Of a stretch of DNA of 64,000 nt, positions 1 through 7,769 are shown in pieces. A program made the translations under genes and the position numbers. Numbering within the stretch: position 1 is the first letter of the stretch; every line of letters starts with the position of its first letter. Origin of the DNA: Nibrella saemangeumensis (GTDB lineage Bacteria > Bacteroidota > Bacteroidia > Cytophagales > Spirosomataceae); assembly GCF_039541915.1 (NCBI RefSeq), contig NZ_BAABHD010000075.1, forward strand, positions 1 through 64,000, given 5' to 3'. The notes under the pieces were generated by a model. It saw only the letters and a list, made by a program, of their open reading frames with translations, did not search any database and was not told where the DNA came from.

Positions 1-44
1 CCGATGGTACTGCCTTCACCGGTGGGAGAGTAGGTAGCTGCCAC
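1..44 (+). rRNA. 5S ribosomal RNA, 3' end (partial)
   Basis: The first bases contain the typical bacterial 5S 3' half, GGTGGGAGAGTAGGT followed by GCTGCC, ending just before a strong hairpin terminator. The 5' part lies outside the window, so an rRNA operon on the plus strand ends here. The exact last base is estimated. Confidence 0.82.
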
Positions 45-60
45 CTCATCTATTTACAAC

Positions 61-96
61 CAAGAGCCGATCCTCACCGATCGGCTCTTGCTGTTT
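61..96 (+). terminator. Rho-independent terminator of the rRNA operon
   Basis: A perfect 12-bp inverted repeat (CAAGAGCCGATC / GATCGGCTCTTG, positions 61-72 and 79-90) with a 6-nt loop is followed by a short T-rich run. It sits directly after the 5S rRNA end. Confidence 0.85.
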
Positions 97-150
97 TAGC
101 CGGTTATTATTTTAGTAGAGTTGGTCGGCTTTCATTTTTAGCTAATCTCT

Positions 151-181
151 TTTGCAAATACTCTTTCTGCGATTATATTTG
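151..181 (+). promoter_or_regulatory. Bacteroidota-type promoter for tRNA-Pro
   Basis: TTTG at 151-154 (-33 element) and TATATTTG at 174-181 (-7 element, consensus TAnnTTTG) are separated by 19 nt. The expected transcription start is near 187, just before the tRNA at 192. This is the cleanest two-element promoter in the window and serves as a calibrator for the others. Confidence 0.8.
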
Positions 182-191
182 CAGGGCAATT

Positions 192-265
192 CGGGGTGTA
201 GCGCAGCCTGGTAGCGCGCTACGTTCGGGACGTAGAGGCCGGAGGTTCGAATCCTCTCACCCCGA
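192..265 (+). tRNA. tRNA-Pro (anticodon CGG)
   Basis: A 74-nt cloverleaf. The acceptor arms CGGGGTG and CACCCCG pair, with discriminator A265. The D arm is GCGC/GCGC, the anticodon stem CTACG/CGTAG encloses the loop TTCGGGA (anticodon CGG), and the T arm contains GGTTCGAATCC. CCA is not encoded. It has its own promoter at 151-181 and no simple terminator before the trp leader, so its transcript may run into the trp operon. Confidence 0.95.
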
Positions 266-303
266 CAAAACTTATATAGTACGTGAACTTGTCTACAGTA
301 AAT

Positions 304-339
304 ATGATTTGGTGGTGGCGTTCTTCTCTCGCGGGATGA
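304..339 (+). CDS. trpL: Putative trp operon leader peptide MIWWWRSSLAG
   Basis: A short ORF reads ATG ATT TGG TGG TGG CGT TCT TCT CTC GCG GGA TGA. It encodes 11 residues with three consecutive Trp codons at 310-318, placed 92 nt before trpE. Three tandem codons of the rarest amino acid immediately upstream of the trp biosynthetic operon are the hallmark of a ribosome-mediated attenuation leader. The Trp codons overlap the left arm of a GGTGGC/GCCACC hairpin and the stop codon lies just before its right arm. No ribosome binding site is evident, which is normal for this phylum. The function is inferred from position and composition. Confidence 0.75.
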   Translation: MIWWWRSSLAG

Positions 340-387
340 GCAGTGCCACCTTTTTGTATATACCTTATACGTATTAAAGGCCTACTG
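314..387 (+). promoter_or_regulatory. trp attenuator: 1:2 hairpin and alternative 2:3 antiterminator
   Basis: Segment 1 (GGTGGC, 314-319, within the Trp codons) pairs perfectly with segment 2 (GCCACC, 345-350). Segment 2 region CAGTGCC (341-347) can instead pair with segment 3 (GGC 379-381 and ACTG 384-387, two-base bulge). Segment 3 is also the left arm of the terminator at 377-411. A ribosome stalled at the Trp codons would cover segment 1 and favour 2:3. A ribosome reaching the stop codon at 337-339 would cover segment 2 and allow the terminator. The pairings are read from sequence; the regulation is inferred. Confidence 0.7.
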
Positions 388-411
388 TCATTCCAGTAGG
401 CCTTATTTTTT
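377..411 (+). terminator. trp attenuator terminator hairpin (3:4)
   Basis: Perfect 11-bp arms AAGGCCTACTG (377-387) and CAGTAGGCCTT (394-404) enclose a 6-nt loop. An A and six T residues follow. It ends 20 nt before the trpE start codon, leaving no room for a separate promoter, so it is either the tRNA terminator or, more likely, the intrinsic terminator of a trp attenuator. Confidence 0.85.
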
Positions 412-431
412 GCGCTTAATCTCAGTTGTAT

Positions 432-1874
432 ATGGAACCTCAAACGCTTACCAAAACCTCAGTCTACACAGTCAGCAGCCGTTACAAGCGAATGCTGGCA
501 GATATCATTACGCCGGTTAGTATATACCTGCGCATACGAGACCGCTTTTTAAATAGCATCCTGCTGGAAAGTTCTGACTACCATGGTAACGAAAATAGCT
601 TCTCGTACGTTTGTTTTGATCCGGTCGCCCGCTTTGAATACAACAACCAGATCCTAAGTGTCAAACTGCCTGGAGAAGAACAACAAATTCAGACTGTCAA
701 TAAAGAAGAAGTACGACAGGCTCTCCAACAGTTTAAAGACAGTTTTTATCACGAGAAGCTGAATTTCCCTTTTATCACAAATGGACTGTTTGGCTATTTT
801 GGTTTTCCATCGGTTGAAAGCTTTGAGGACATCACCTTAACGGCCCATACTCCTGAAGAAAATAATATTCCCGCTATTGTATTTCAGGTTTACCGGTATG
901 TAGTTGCCATTAATCATTTTAAAGACGAATTATATCTCTTTGAGCATAGTTACACTAAAGAGGGCGAAGGGCAACCGGAGAGCAATATCGAGTACATAAG
1001 CTCTTTAATCACCAGCCGCAACTACGCTACTTACTCCTTCAACACGGCTGGTCAGGAACAATCGAACTTTACGGATGAGGAGTACAAGGCAGTCATTCAG
1101 AAAGGTAAAGACCACTGCAAGCGTGGGGATGTTTTTCAGATAGTTCTCTCCCGTCGTTTCTCCACTCCATTTATCGGTGATGAGTTCAATGTTTACCGCG
1201 CCCTTCGCTCGCTGAATCCTTCCCCTTACCTGTTTTACTTCGATTACGGCAGCTTTAAACTATTTGGCTCTTCACCAGAATCGCAGATTGTCATTAAAGA
1301 CCGGAAAGCAACTATATACCCCATTGCTGGTACCTTCCGCCGGTCGGGTGATGATGCGGCCGATGCTGAATTAGCGCAGAAGTTGTACAACGACCCCAAG
1401 GAGTCAGCCGAGCACGTGATGTTAGTGGATTTGGCCCGAAATGACCTTAGCCGGAACTGTGATGTGGTTAAAGTGGAGACGTTTAAGGAGGTGCAGTTTT
1501 ATTCACACGTTATCCACCTTGTTTCAAAAGTAGTGGGTGATTTAAATGCCGAGGCTGACCCACTCCAAATCGTTGCGGAGACCTTCCCGGCTGGTACTCT
1601 CTCCGGCGCTCCCAAGCATATGGCTATGCAGTTGATTGACCGTTACGAAAATATTAGTCGCGGCTTCTATTCGGGTTGTATTGGCTATATGGGTTTCGAT
1701 GGGGAATTCAACCAGGCTATCATGATTCGTACCTTCATGAGTAAGGATAATACGCTCTTTTACCAGGCTGGAGCCGGTATTGTGGCGAAGTCGGTGGTGG
1801 ATAGCGAATCGCAGGAAGTACATAACAAACTGGCGGCTCTTCGGACGGCGATTGAGCAGGCAAAAACCTTGTAA
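432..1874 (+). CDS. trpE: Anthranilate synthase component I
   Basis: Makes anthranilate from chorismate with the ammonia delivered by TrpG, the committed step of tryptophan synthesis. The 480-residue length and motif order are normal: an LLESS motif at residues 44-48 (the region that binds feedback Trp in this family), an NDLSR stretch near residue 340 and PAGTLSGAPK near 384-393 in the chorismate-binding domain. ATG432 is preferred over the in-frame TTG426. TrpG follows after 12 bases. The gene is first in the trp operon and lies directly behind the attenuator-like leader. It could be mistaken for PabB, but the surrounding trp genes settle the role. Confidence 0.96.
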   Translation: MEPQTLTKTSVYTVSSRYKRMLADIITPVSIYLRIRDRFLNSILLESSDYHGNENSFSYVCFDPVARFEYNNQILSVKLPGEEQQIQTVNKEEVRQALQQFKDSFYHEKLNFPFITNGLFGYFGFPSVESFEDITLTAHTPEENNIPAIVFQVYRYVVAINHFKDELYLFEHSYTKEGEGQPESNIEYISSLITSRNYATYSFNTAGQEQSNFTDEEYKAVIQKGKDHCKRGDVFQIVLSRRFSTPFIGDEFNVYRALRSLNPSPYLFYFDYGSFKLFGSSPESQIVIKDRKATIYPIAGTFRRSGDDAADAELAQKLYNDPKESAEHVMLVDLARNDLSRNCDVVKVETFKEVQFYSHVIHLVSKVVGDLNAEADPLQIVAETFPAGTLSGAPKHMAMQLIDRYENISRGFYSGCIGYMGFDGEFNQAIMIRTFMSKDNTLFYQAGAGIVAKSVVDSESQEVHNKLAALRTAIEQAKTL

Positions 1875-1886
1875 TACGAAGAAGCT

Positions 1887-2453
1887 ATGAAACTGCTGGT
1901 ATTAGATAATTACGATTCCTTTACCTACAACCTAGTGTATATCCTGCGTGAGTTGGGACATAAACCAGATGTCTTCAGGAATGACAAAATTGCACTGGAA
2001 GACGTGGCACAGTACGACAAAATTTTACTTTCTCCTGGCCCCGGCATTCCGTCTGAAGCCGGTATTATGCAGGAGGTAATAGCTACCTATGCGCCGGAGA
2101 AAAGCATTTTAGGTATTTGCCTGGGTCACCAGGGCATCGGCGAAGTGTTTGGGGCGAAGCTGGAGAATATGGATGATGTACTCCATGGCGTTGCGCACAA
2201 GGCGTATATCACCGACCAAAGCGACCGGATTTTTAAAGGTCTTCCTGAGGAGCTACTGGTAGGCCGATATCATTCCTGGACCTTGGCAGCAGACTCCATG
2301 CCGCCTGATTTGAAAATTACGGTAGTAGATGAGAATGGGGAGGTGATGGGGCTTTCGCATACGAAGTACGACGTTAAAGGCTTACAGTTTCATCCAGAGT
2401 CGGTGTTGACGCAAAATGGGGCGCAGATGCTGGTAAATTGGCTGGAGGCTTAG
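1887..2453 (+). CDS. trpG: Anthranilate synthase component II (glutamine amidotransferase)
   Basis: Class I glutamine amidotransferase of 188 residues that hydrolyses glutamine and passes ammonia to TrpE. The nucleophile Cys78 lies in GICLGHQ, and the His169/Glu171 pair of the triad lies in FHPES. The N-terminal DNYDSFTYN signature is typical of TrpG/PabA. As in many bacteria the same protein may also serve aminodeoxychorismate synthase, which cannot be judged from this window. It is followed by a REP-like hairpin (2460-2509) before trpD. Confidence 0.95.
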   Translation: MKLLVLDNYDSFTYNLVYILRELGHKPDVFRNDKIALEDVAQYDKILLSPGPGIPSEAGIMQEVIATYAPEKSILGICLGHQGIGEVFGAKLENMDDVLHGVAHKAYITDQSDRIFKGLPEELLVGRYHSWTLAADSMPPDLKITVVDENGEVMGLSHTKYDVKGLQFHPESVLTQNGAQMLVNWLEA

Positions 2454-2459
2454 TGTCTT

Positions 2460-2509
2460 AGCCAGCACCGAGACGTCCGGTACGCCGGGGCGGGACCGCC
2501 CTGCTGGCT
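2460..2509 (+). repeat. CCAGCA-type REP-like hairpin, copy A
   Basis: Arms AGCCAGCA (2460-2467) and TGCTGGCT (2502-2509) enclose a GC-rich core with ACGTCCGG and GGGACCGCCC. The same element occurs inverted at 20646-20709 (copy B) and, with a shorter core, at 22125-22159 (copy C). It lies between trpG and trpD. Confidence 0.75.
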
Positions 2510-2532
2510 TCATAATCTTTGAAAACAAAATA

Positions 2533-2552
2533 AGCCAGCAAGGATGCTGGCT
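2533..2552 (+). repeat. Short companion hairpin of the CCAGCA family at the trpD start
   Basis: AGCCAGCA - AGGA - TGCTGGCT, 8-bp perfect arms, 23 nt after copy A. The same short hairpin, with longer arms, accompanies copy C at 22075-22098. The upstream in-frame ATG at 2544 lies inside this hairpin, which argues that trpD starts at 2562 instead. Confidence 0.7.
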
Positions 2553-2561
2553 GAGACAAAT

Positions 2562-3548
2562 ATGAAAGAAATCCTAAATCTCCTTTTTGAGTATAAGTCG
2601 CTTACCAAAGAACAGGCTAAACAAGTATTGCTGGGTATCGGACGGGGCGAGTATAATTCCTCACAGATTGCCTCGTTTCTGACTGTGTATATGATGCGTC
2701 CGGTACGGTTAGAAGAGCTGGAAGGCTTCCGGGATGCCATGCTCGAATTGTGCCTGCCAGTTGATTTGGCTGCTTACGACGCGATGGACCTGTGTGGCAC
2801 CGGCGGAGATGGTAAAGACACGTTCAATATTTCGACGCTGTCAGCCTTTGTGGTAGCGGGTGCTGGTCAGCGGGTGGCAAAGCATGGAAATCATGGTGTA
2901 TCATCCCTGTGCGGTTCGTCTACAGTGATGGAGTATCTGGGCCACCGGTTCACAAATGACATCGGAGAATTGCAGCGCAAAATTGACGAAGCATGGATTT
3001 GTTTTCTCCATGCACCGCTGTTTCACCCGGCCATGAAGAACGTCGCACCTATTCGAAAAGAGCTGGGTGTAAAGACGTTTTTCAATGTACTAGGCCCCAT
3101 GATTAACCCCTCAATGCCTCAAAAACAGCTCGTAGGGGTGTTTAGTCTTGAATTAGCCAGATTATATGCTTATCTTTATCAGCAAACGGATAAGCAGTTT
3201 ATGATCCTCCATACCCTGGATGGTTATGATGAGGTCTCGCTTACCGGAGCATTTAAGATAATTACCAATCGGACGGAGCAGTTATTGGAGCCTAATCAGT
3301 TAGGTTTTAACAGGTTACAACCGGAGGAGTTATCGGGTGGAGAGTCGGTAGAAGATTCGGCGCGTATATTCATGAACGTGCTGAATGATATAGCAACTCC
3401 GGCACAAAAGCAGGCCGTACTCGCCAATGCGGCAATGGCCCTGCTGGCGTCTGAGCGAGCGGCAACCAAAGAGGAAGCTATCGCAATGGCCCGTGAATCA
3501 CTGGAAAGCAAGCGGGCTTTGGCCAGCTTCAAAAAATTAGTGGCGTAA
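2562..3548 (+). CDS. trpD: Anthranilate phosphoribosyltransferase
   Basis: Transfers the phosphoribosyl group of PRPP to anthranilate, the second step of the Trp pathway. From ATG2562 the protein has 328 residues, slightly short of the usual 330-345. GTGGD (79-83) is the PRPP/diphosphate loop, and KHGNHGVSS (107-115) is the second family signature. An upstream in-frame ATG at 2544 would add MLAETN but lies within a repeat hairpin, so the downstream start beginning MKEIL is chosen. A separate TrpD-like paralogue (TrpD2 type) is encoded at 35608-36894. Confidence 0.94.
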   Translation: MKEILNLLFEYKSLTKEQAKQVLLGIGRGEYNSSQIASFLTVYMMRPVRLEELEGFRDAMLELCLPVDLAAYDAMDLCGTGGDGKDTFNISTLSAFVVAGAGQRVAKHGNHGVSSLCGSSTVMEYLGHRFTNDIGELQRKIDEAWICFLHAPLFHPAMKNVAPIRKELGVKTFFNVLGPMINPSMPQKQLVGVFSLELARLYAYLYQQTDKQFMILHTLDGYDEVSLTGAFKIITNRTEQLLEPNQLGFNRLQPEELSGGESVEDSARIFMNVLNDIATPAQKQAVLANAAMALLASERAATKEEAIAMARESLESKRALASFKKLVA

Positions 3549-3581
3549 CCGCCCGTCGTAACTGGAGCGTTGAACGAGCGA

Positions 3582-4406
3582 ATGAACATTTTAGAGCAGA
3601 TTGTCCAGCAAAAGAAAATTGAAGTAGCCCAGCGTCGGGCAGGTACATCGGCGCGGGAACTGGAACAGCGTCCTTCATTCAAGCGTACTCCCCTGTCGGC
3701 CAGACAAGCTATTTCTGCCTCCGACTCGACGGGTATCATTGCCGAATTCAAGCGTAAATCCCCTTCAAAAGGTATCATCAATGCATCGGTGTCCGTAGCA
3801 GACACTACGCAGGGCTATGTACGCGCCGGAGCGGCCTGCTTATCGGTGCTGACGGATGAGCCTTATTTTGGCGGAACACCTGATGATTTGCTCGCTGCCC
3901 GGCAGGCAAATCCGGCTACGCCCATTCTTCGTAAAGATTTTATCATTGACCCTTACCAACTGCTGGAGGCCAAAGCCTGGGGCGCCGACCTGATTCTGCT
4001 CATCGCAGCCTGTCTGTCGCCGGAGGAGGTATCCAGCCTGAGCCGCACAGCGCATGATTTAGGTCTTGAAGTCCTGCTCGAAGTACATGATGAGGAAGAA
4101 CTGGACCGCACGCTTACCGATACGGTGGATTTGGTAGGAGTGAACAACCGTAACTTGAAAACGTTCGTAACGTCCGTCGATACATCGCTGCGGCTGGCGG
4201 AACGCATACCCGATACGTTTGTTCGTGTTACGGAAAGTGGCCTGCAGGATGCTGCCACGATGCTTATGTTGCGGGAAGCCGGTTATCAGGGCTTCCTCAT
4301 TGGCGAAGCGTTTATGCGAACACCTTCCCCGGCGGATGCCTTGGCCGGTCTGGTGGCTGATTTAAGACGGCAAACTCCTTCCTTCACAAACAATCATACG
4401 CTATGA
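3582..4406 (+). CDS. trpC: Indole-3-glycerol phosphate synthase
   Basis: Closes the indole ring from carboxyphenylamino-deoxyribulose phosphate, a TIM-barrel enzyme of 274 residues from ATG3582. AEFKRKSPSKG (54-64) is the family signature and carries the catalytic Glu and Lys; LRKDFIIDPYQ and the VGVNNRNL region follow in the expected order. An in-frame TTG at 3570 is a weaker start. Its stop codon overlaps the trpF start in ATGA (4403-4406), suggesting translational coupling. Confidence 0.95.
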   Translation: MNILEQIVQQKKIEVAQRRAGTSARELEQRPSFKRTPLSARQAISASDSTGIIAEFKRKSPSKGIINASVSVADTTQGYVRAGAACLSVLTDEPYFGGTPDDLLAARQANPATPILRKDFIIDPYQLLEAKAWGADLILLIAACLSPEEVSSLSRTAHDLGLEVLLEVHDEEELDRTLTDTVDLVGVNNRNLKTFVTSVDTSLRLAERIPDTFVRVTESGLQDAATMLMLREAGYQGFLIGEAFMRTPSPADALAGLVADLRRQTPSFTNNHTL

Positions 4407-5047
4407 AAGTAAAAGTATGCGGCATGCGTGATGCAGAGAACCTGAAACAGGTTGCGGCTCTGGGCCCCGATTTCATCGGGTTTATCTTCTACGACAAATC
4501 TCCCCGGTACGTGGGCGAAGATTTGGATGTAGACGCGGTGAAAGCGTTACCCCGTTCTATCAAAAAGGTGGGCGTATTTGTCAACGCCAGTCCCGATTAC
4601 ATTCTTCGGACTGTAAAGAAGTACGACCTGCAGTACGTTCAGCTGCACGGTACCGAAACCCCGGACTTCTGTCGGAACCTGCGCAACAAGGGTATTAGCA
4701 TCATCAAAGCGTTTACAGTCGATTCTTCTTTCAATTTCAGTATGCTGAACAACTACAAACTTTTCTGTGACTTCTTTTTGTTCGACGCAAAGGGAGACCA
4801 GCCGGGGGGTAATGGCGTTCGGTTTGACTGGAAGCTGCTGAATCGCTACGACAACGAGAAACCTTTCTTCCTAAGCGGAGGTATCGGTCCCGACAATCTA
4901 GACGCATTGGAGCAACTGAAGCACCTGAAACTGTACGGCATCGACGTAAACAGTCAGGTAGAACTGGTAGCCGGCTATAAAGACGTCGATAAGGTGAGTG
5001 CCCTTATCAAGCGGGTAAAGCCCGTTGAGCGCGAAGAAGTGGCTTAA
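4403..5047 (+). CDS. trpF: Phosphoribosylanthranilate isomerase
   Basis: Amadori-type isomerisation of phosphoribosylanthranilate, 214 residues, TIM barrel. The catalytic Cys6 lies in KVCGMRD and the general-acid Asp in GIDVNSQVE near the C-terminus; VQLHGTE and LSGGIGPDN are typical. It is a separate gene rather than a fusion with trpC, and its start overlaps the trpC stop by four bases. An 83-bp gap follows before trpB, in which no TAnnTTTG promoter is seen. Confidence 0.95.
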   Translation: MKVKVCGMRDAENLKQVAALGPDFIGFIFYDKSPRYVGEDLDVDAVKALPRSIKKVGVFVNASPDYILRTVKKYDLQYVQLHGTETPDFCRNLRNKGISIIKAFTVDSSFNFSMLNNYKLFCDFFLFDAKGDQPGGNGVRFDWKLLNRYDNEKPFFLSGGIGPDNLDALEQLKHLKLYGIDVNSQVELVAGYKDVDKVSALIKRVKPVEREEVA

Positions 5048-5130
5048 ACAGCGTACAACATAGCGTAACCGAAAGAACGGCAAAACCTGCCGTGTGTGCT
5101 AATATTCACTTTTCTGAATAGCGTTTGACA

Positions 5131-6333
5131 ATGGAGGAGGTACTAAAAGAAACCTCGTTTGAGGTAGATAATAAAGGCTTCTACGGGCATTTCGGAGGAG
5201 CATTTATACCGGAGATGTTGTACCCGAATGTGGAGGAACTGCGGGAAAACTATCTCCAAATCATAAATGAGCCGGCATTTCAGGCCGAGTTCCAGGCCTT
5301 GCTGGTCGATTATGTCGGAAGGCCTACCCCCCTGTTCCTGGCCCGTCGGCTGTCGGAGCAACTGAATACGACAATCTATCTGAAGCGCGAGGACCTTTGT
5401 CATACCGGCGCACATAAAATCAACAATACCATTGGGCAGATTCTGGTCGCCAAGCGCCTGGGTAAGCAGCGCATCGTTGCTGAAACCGGAGCAGGCCAGC
5501 ATGGCGTAGCCACGGCTACTGTATGCGCGCTGATGGGTCTGGAATGCATCGTGTATATGGGTCAAATCGACATGGAGCGGCAGAAGCCGAATGTCGACCG
5601 GATGCGGATGCTGGGCGCTACCGTAGTACCCGCTACATCGGGCAGCCAGACGCTGAAAGATGCTACCAACGAAGCCATGCGGCACTGGATTAACAACCCG
5701 GTTGATACGCACTACATAATTGGCTCGGTGGTAGGACCGCACCCATACCCCGATATGGTGGCGCGTTTCCAATCGGTTATTTCGGAGGAGATTAAGAAAC
5801 AACTTACTGATAAAATAGGCCGGCCCAACCCCGATTACGTAGTCGCCTGCGTAGGGGGAGGCAGTAATGCCGCCGGAGCGTTCTTCCATTACTTGAATGA
5901 GCCATCGGTGAAATTAGTTGCTGTTGAAGCGGCTGGTATGGGTGTAGCAACCGGTCATTCAGCTGCCACTACGGCACTGGGTAAGCCGGGTGTACTACAC
6001 GGCAGCCGCACGATTCTCATGCAAACCGAAGATGGTCAGGTAACCGAACCCTATTCAATTTCGGCTGGTCTGGATTATCCGGGTATTGGTCCGCTGCACG
6101 CGCATCTGTTCGACAGCGGCCGGGGTGAGTTCTGGGCCATTACCGACGAAGAAGCGGTACGGGGTGCCATGGAACTAAGCCGTCTGGAAGGTATCATTCC
6201 CGCCCTCGAATCAGCTCACGCGCTGGCGGTACTACCTAAATTAGGCTTACAGCCAAATGACATAGTAGTCATCTGCCTCTCAGGCCGGGGTGATAAAGAC
6301 CTCAGCACGTATACGAAGTATATTAATGCGTAA
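5131..6333 (+). CDS. trpB: Tryptophan synthase beta chain
   Basis: PLP enzyme that joins indole and serine, 400 residues from ATG5131 (an in-frame TTG lies two codons upstream). KREDLCHTGAHKINN contains the PLP lysine, Lys96. AETGAGQHG and the phosphate-binding GGGSNA loop follow. The length and the preserved N-terminal FGGAFIPEML segment indicate the ordinary TrpB1 type, which pairs with TrpA, encoded 39 bp downstream. The intergenic stretch carries an imperfect GTACAACGG-type hairpin (6342-6368). Confidence 0.97.
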   Translation: MEEVLKETSFEVDNKGFYGHFGGAFIPEMLYPNVEELRENYLQIINEPAFQAEFQALLVDYVGRPTPLFLARRLSEQLNTTIYLKREDLCHTGAHKINNTIGQILVAKRLGKQRIVAETGAGQHGVATATVCALMGLECIVYMGQIDMERQKPNVDRMRMLGATVVPATSGSQTLKDATNEAMRHWINNPVDTHYIIGSVVGPHPYPDMVARFQSVISEEIKKQLTDKIGRPNPDYVVACVGGGSNAAGAFFHYLNEPSVKLVAVEAAGMGVATGHSAATTALGKPGVLHGSRTILMQTEDGQVTEPYSISAGLDYPGIGPLHAHLFDSGRGEFWAITDEEAVRGAMELSRLEGIIPALESAHALAVLPKLGLQPNDIVVICLSGRGDKDLSTYTKYINA

Positions 6334-6341
6334 AACGGTTT

Positions 6342-6368
6342 GTAAAACGGTTTTGAAATCCGTTGTAC
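6342..6368 (+). repeat. GTACAACGG-type short hairpin repeat, diverged copy
   Basis: This 27-nt segment between trpB and trpA matches the perfect palindrome at 61851-61877 at 21 of 27 positions by direct comparison. Its right half, CCGTTGTAC, is identical to that copy. The left arm is degenerate, so the hairpin here is imperfect. Confidence 0.5.
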
Positions 6369-6372
6369 GGGT

Positions 6373-7170
6373 ATGATTCAGGAGCCTCTTATCAAAAACA
6401 GAATTACTAACCTCTTCAATCGCAGGCGCGAGGAGGTATTGAATATTTACTTCACCGCCGGCTTTCCCCAGCTAGACGATACCATGCCTATCCTTCGGGG
6501 ACTACAGGCTGCCGGGGTAGATATTGTGGAAATCGGAATGCCGTACTCTGACCCCGTTGCCGACGGTGAAACCATCCAGCAGAGCAACATGCAGGCGCTG
6601 GATAACGGCATGTCGCTGAAGCTGCTGTTTGAGCAGTTGCAGGGCTGTCGCAGCGAAATTGATGTGCCTATTCTGCTGATGGGGTATATTAATCCCATTC
6701 TGCAATTTGGCGTTGAAGCCTTCTGCCGGAAGTGTAACGAAGTAGGCGTAGATGGCGTAATCCTGCCCGACCTGCCGCTAGACCTCTACCGGGCAGAATA
6801 CGAGCCCACCTTCCGCCTATACGGTCTGCAAAACATTTTCCTGATTACACCGCAGACCGCCGAAAAGCGTATCAGTCTGATTGATGAAGTCTCTGAAGGA
6901 TTTATCTACATGGTATCCTCGGCTAGTATCACCGGTTCGCAGACGGGCGTTACCGATACCATGGTGGCCTACTTCAACCGCATTCAGGCTATGAACCTGA
7001 GAAATCCGCGACTGATTGGCTTTGGTATTAAAGACAACGAGACGTTCCAGACAGCCTGCCAGTACGCCAACGGAGCCATTGTGGGCAGCGCCTTTATCCG
7101 CCACCTGCAGCACGGCCCCGCTACGGCTGAACGAATCAAGGAATTTGTTGATATGGTGAGAGGGGCATAG
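6373..7170 (+). CDS. trpA: Tryptophan synthase alpha chain
   Basis: Cleaves indole-3-glycerol phosphate to indole, which is channelled to TrpB. 265 residues, TIM barrel. The catalytic pair Glu53 and Asp64 lies in EIGMPYSDPVADG (family usual Glu49/Asp60). LPDLPLD and SSASITGSQTGV follow in order. It is the last gene of the complete trpEGDCFBA operon; a long inverted repeat at 7239-7282 follows. Confidence 0.96.
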   Translation: MIQEPLIKNRITNLFNRRREEVLNIYFTAGFPQLDDTMPILRGLQAAGVDIVEIGMPYSDPVADGETIQQSNMQALDNGMSLKLLFEQLQGCRSEIDVPILLMGYINPILQFGVEAFCRKCNEVGVDGVILPDLPLDLYRAEYEPTFRLYGLQNIFLITPQTAEKRISLIDEVSEGFIYMVSSASITGSQTGVTDTMVAYFNRIQAMNLRNPRLIGFGIKDNETFQTACQYANGAIVGSAFIRHLQHGPATAERIKEFVDMVRGA

Positions 7171-7238
7171 CAAACTGACCGGCCAGGCTCCTCTCTTGGG
7201 TTCTAAACAAACGGTTTCATTAATTGAAAGAAGCGCCG

Positions 7239-7282
7239 AATTCCCGCTGATGCCAAAATACGTTTCGGCATCAGCGGGAATT
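7239..7282. terminator. Hairpin between convergent trpA and rhodanese genes
   Basis: Perfect 16-bp arms AATTCCCGCTGATGCC (7239-7254) and GGCATCAGCGGGAATT (7267-7282) with a 12-nt A/T-rich loop. There is no long T-run on either side, so it is called a probable bidirectional terminator or transcript-end hairpin from its location between convergent genes. Confidence 0.55.
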
Positions 7283-7340
7283 ACAGAACGCTCCATAATA
7301 CCGGTCAGGGCCGCTGCATATTGAAATTTGCTTATCAGAT

Positions 7341-7667
7341 TTACTTGGGCCAGGTTCCAACGCCCCCAGCCAGGTTGTAAGCCTTAAAGCCCTGCTCGCC
7401 CAGCAGTTGACAGGCCATACCAGAGCGACTGCCGCTCCGACAGAATACAAAATAGTCTTTATTCTTATCCAGGGTGGGAAGGGCGGCCCCAAGCTCACCG
7501 GAGGTAATGTCCAGATTTCTGGCGCCCGGAATTGTTCCAGAGGCAAACTCACTCGCTGTGCGCACATCCAGTAACTCGGCATTCTGACTCTGCTGATAAA
7601 GACTTTTGAAGCCCTTTCCCTCAAGACTCTCAAATTTTTTGGGAGCAGATTTAAAAAAGTTTAGCAT
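7341..7667 (-). CDS. Single-domain rhodanese (sulfurtransferase)
   Basis: A single rhodanese domain of 108 residues that carries sulfane sulfur on an active-site cysteine. Cys76 is in the canonical CRSGSR loop (76-81), and ELLDVRTASEFASGTIPGA is the usual N-terminal signature. ATG at 7667 is chosen because a Crp-type promoter puts the transcript start near 7708, and the upstream ATG at 7703 would leave almost no leader. A palindrome GTAAAC-T-GTTTAC (7687-7699) then lies in the 5' leader. It is co-located with a persulfide dioxygenase fusion and a DUF2892 protein, which suggests sulfide/persulfide handling. In E. coli YgaP a rhodanese and a DUF2892 part are fused; here they are separate genes. 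Confidence 0.88.
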   Translation of the reverse strand: MLNFFKSAPKKFESLEGKGFKSLYQQSQNAELLDVRTASEFASGTIPGARNLDITSGELGAALPTLDKNKDYFVFCRSGSRSGMACQLLGEQGFKAYNLAGGVGTWPK

Positions 7668-7712
7668 GGGTTTACTGTTTTCGTTTGTAAACTGTTTACT
7701 CATTTACTTAAG

Positions 7713-7757
7713 CAAAGTTCGCCAGATAATCTTACAGGTTCCGTGACCTTGGTCACA
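7713..7757 (-). promoter_or_regulatory. Class II Crp/Fnr-type promoter of the rhodanese gene (site 1)
   Basis: A site CGTGA-CCTTGG-TCACA at 7742-7757 contains a perfect palindrome, GTGACCTTGGTCAC. A -7 element GAACTTTG lies at 7713-7720 on the minus strand. The site centre is 36.5 bp from the downstream edge of the -7 element, placing it near -41.5. The -33 element is missing, as expected for an activator-dependent promoter. Confidence 0.72.
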
Positions 7758-7769
7758 TAAGTTGATATC

